A DNA stretch of 15,554 nucleotides from Parabacteroides sp. (GTDB lineage Bacteria; Bacteroidota; Bacteroidia; Bacteroidales; Tannerellaceae). The DNA lies in contig JAHHQS010000093.1 in the NCBI GenBank assembly GCA_020026285.1, forward strand, positions 1 through 15,554, written 5' to 3'. Positions within the stretch are counted from its first letter, which is position 1; each line of letters starts with the position of its first letter. This document shows, in pieces, positions 15,470-15,554 of the stretch. The notes below the pieces were generated by a model. It had not been told where the DNA came from and searched no databases. It worked only from the letters and a program-made list of their open reading frames with translations. The position numbers and the translations under genes are program-made.

Positions 15470-15506
15470 GTAATCAAAAACAACATGATTACAATCATAA
15501 AATGAT
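15470..15506 (+). other. Pre-tRNA leader with overlapping inverted repeats
   Basis: GTAATCA (15470-15476) pairs perfectly with TGATTAC (15486-15492) across 9 nt, starting at the predicted transcript start. ATGATT (15485-15490) can instead pair with AATCAT (15493-15498), and ATCAT (15494-15498) with ATGAT (15502-15506). The three stems share bases and exclude one another in part. Confidence 0.45.
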
Positions 15507-15554
15507 GGTGCCATAGCTCAGTTGGTAGAGCAAAGGACTGAAAATCCTTGTGTC
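15507..15554 (+). tRNA. tRNA-Phe (GAA), 5' part only, cut by window edge
   Basis: The 48 visible bases give acceptor strand GGTGCCA, TA at positions 8-9, a D-arm GCTC-AGTTGGTA-GAGC, and an anticodon arm AAGGA-CTGAAAA-TCCTT. The loop CTGAAAA places GAA at positions 34-36, the phenylalanine anticodon. The variable loop begins GTGTC; the T-arm and 3' acceptor strand lie outside. Confidence 0.95.

Noticed and set aside
1..15554. CRISPR array, insertion sequence, integrase or phage genes
   Set aside because: No regularly spaced repeats, transposase or integrase motifs, or terminal inverted repeats were seen on either strand.

Overview
The window looks like the chromosome of a low-GC member of the Bacteroidota, most likely the order Bacteroidales. 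Four things point there. Several genes are preceded by the Bacteroidetes-type promoter (-33 TTTG, about 19-20 bp spacer, -7 TAnnTTTG). Shine-Dalgarno sequences are mostly absent. An ECF sigma factor is paired with a FecR-type anti-sigma factor. The proteins resemble Bacteroides-type PabA/PabB/PabC, LpxK, GH88 and DUF4922 families. Genus cannot be fixed from the sequence alone.

Layout. (1) 1-1403, minus strand: an ECF sigma-70 factor followed by a FecR-like anti-sigma gene that runs off the left edge; such pairs usually control a SusC/SusD-type outer-membrane uptake locus, which would lie to the left. (2) 1495-4674, plus strand: one apparent operon from a clear promoter, with an uncharacterised 188-aa protein, a bacterial PH-domain protein, and the three p-aminobenzoate (folate) genes pabA, pabB and pabC, the last two overlapping. 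(3) 4682-5314, minus strand: an HD-domain phosphohydrolase convergent with pabC. (4) 5315-8530: a 536-bp gene-free stretch with a perfect hairpin, then a small lipoprotein, a frame-disrupted gene, and a 556-aa protein with a YbjN-like N-terminal part and a TPR-like C-terminus. This is the least understood part. A perfect 17-bp bidirectional terminator (8550-8591) closes it. (5) 8604-10529, minus strand: a two-gene unit of an exported nitroreductase-family protein and a GH88 lipoprotein (unsaturated uronyl hydrolase). (6) 10703-13074, plus strand: a two-part glycosyltransferase whose stop codon overlaps (ATGA) the start of a DUF4922/GalT-HIT-like protein carrying an H-x-H-x-Q motif. (7) 13271-15405, plus strand: lpxK (lipid A 4'-kinase) and thiL (thiamine-phosphate kinase). 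(8) 15507-15554: the 5' part of tRNA-Phe(GAA), behind a near-consensus promoter and a leader rich in inverted repeats.

Most of the window is housekeeping metabolism (folate, lipid A, thiamine) mixed with glycan-related accessory genes. The best candidates for undescribed biology are the glycosyltransferase plus GalT-like phosphorylase/nucleotidylyltransferase pair, and the lipoprotein / broken gene / YbjN-TPR cluster with its duplicated promoter.
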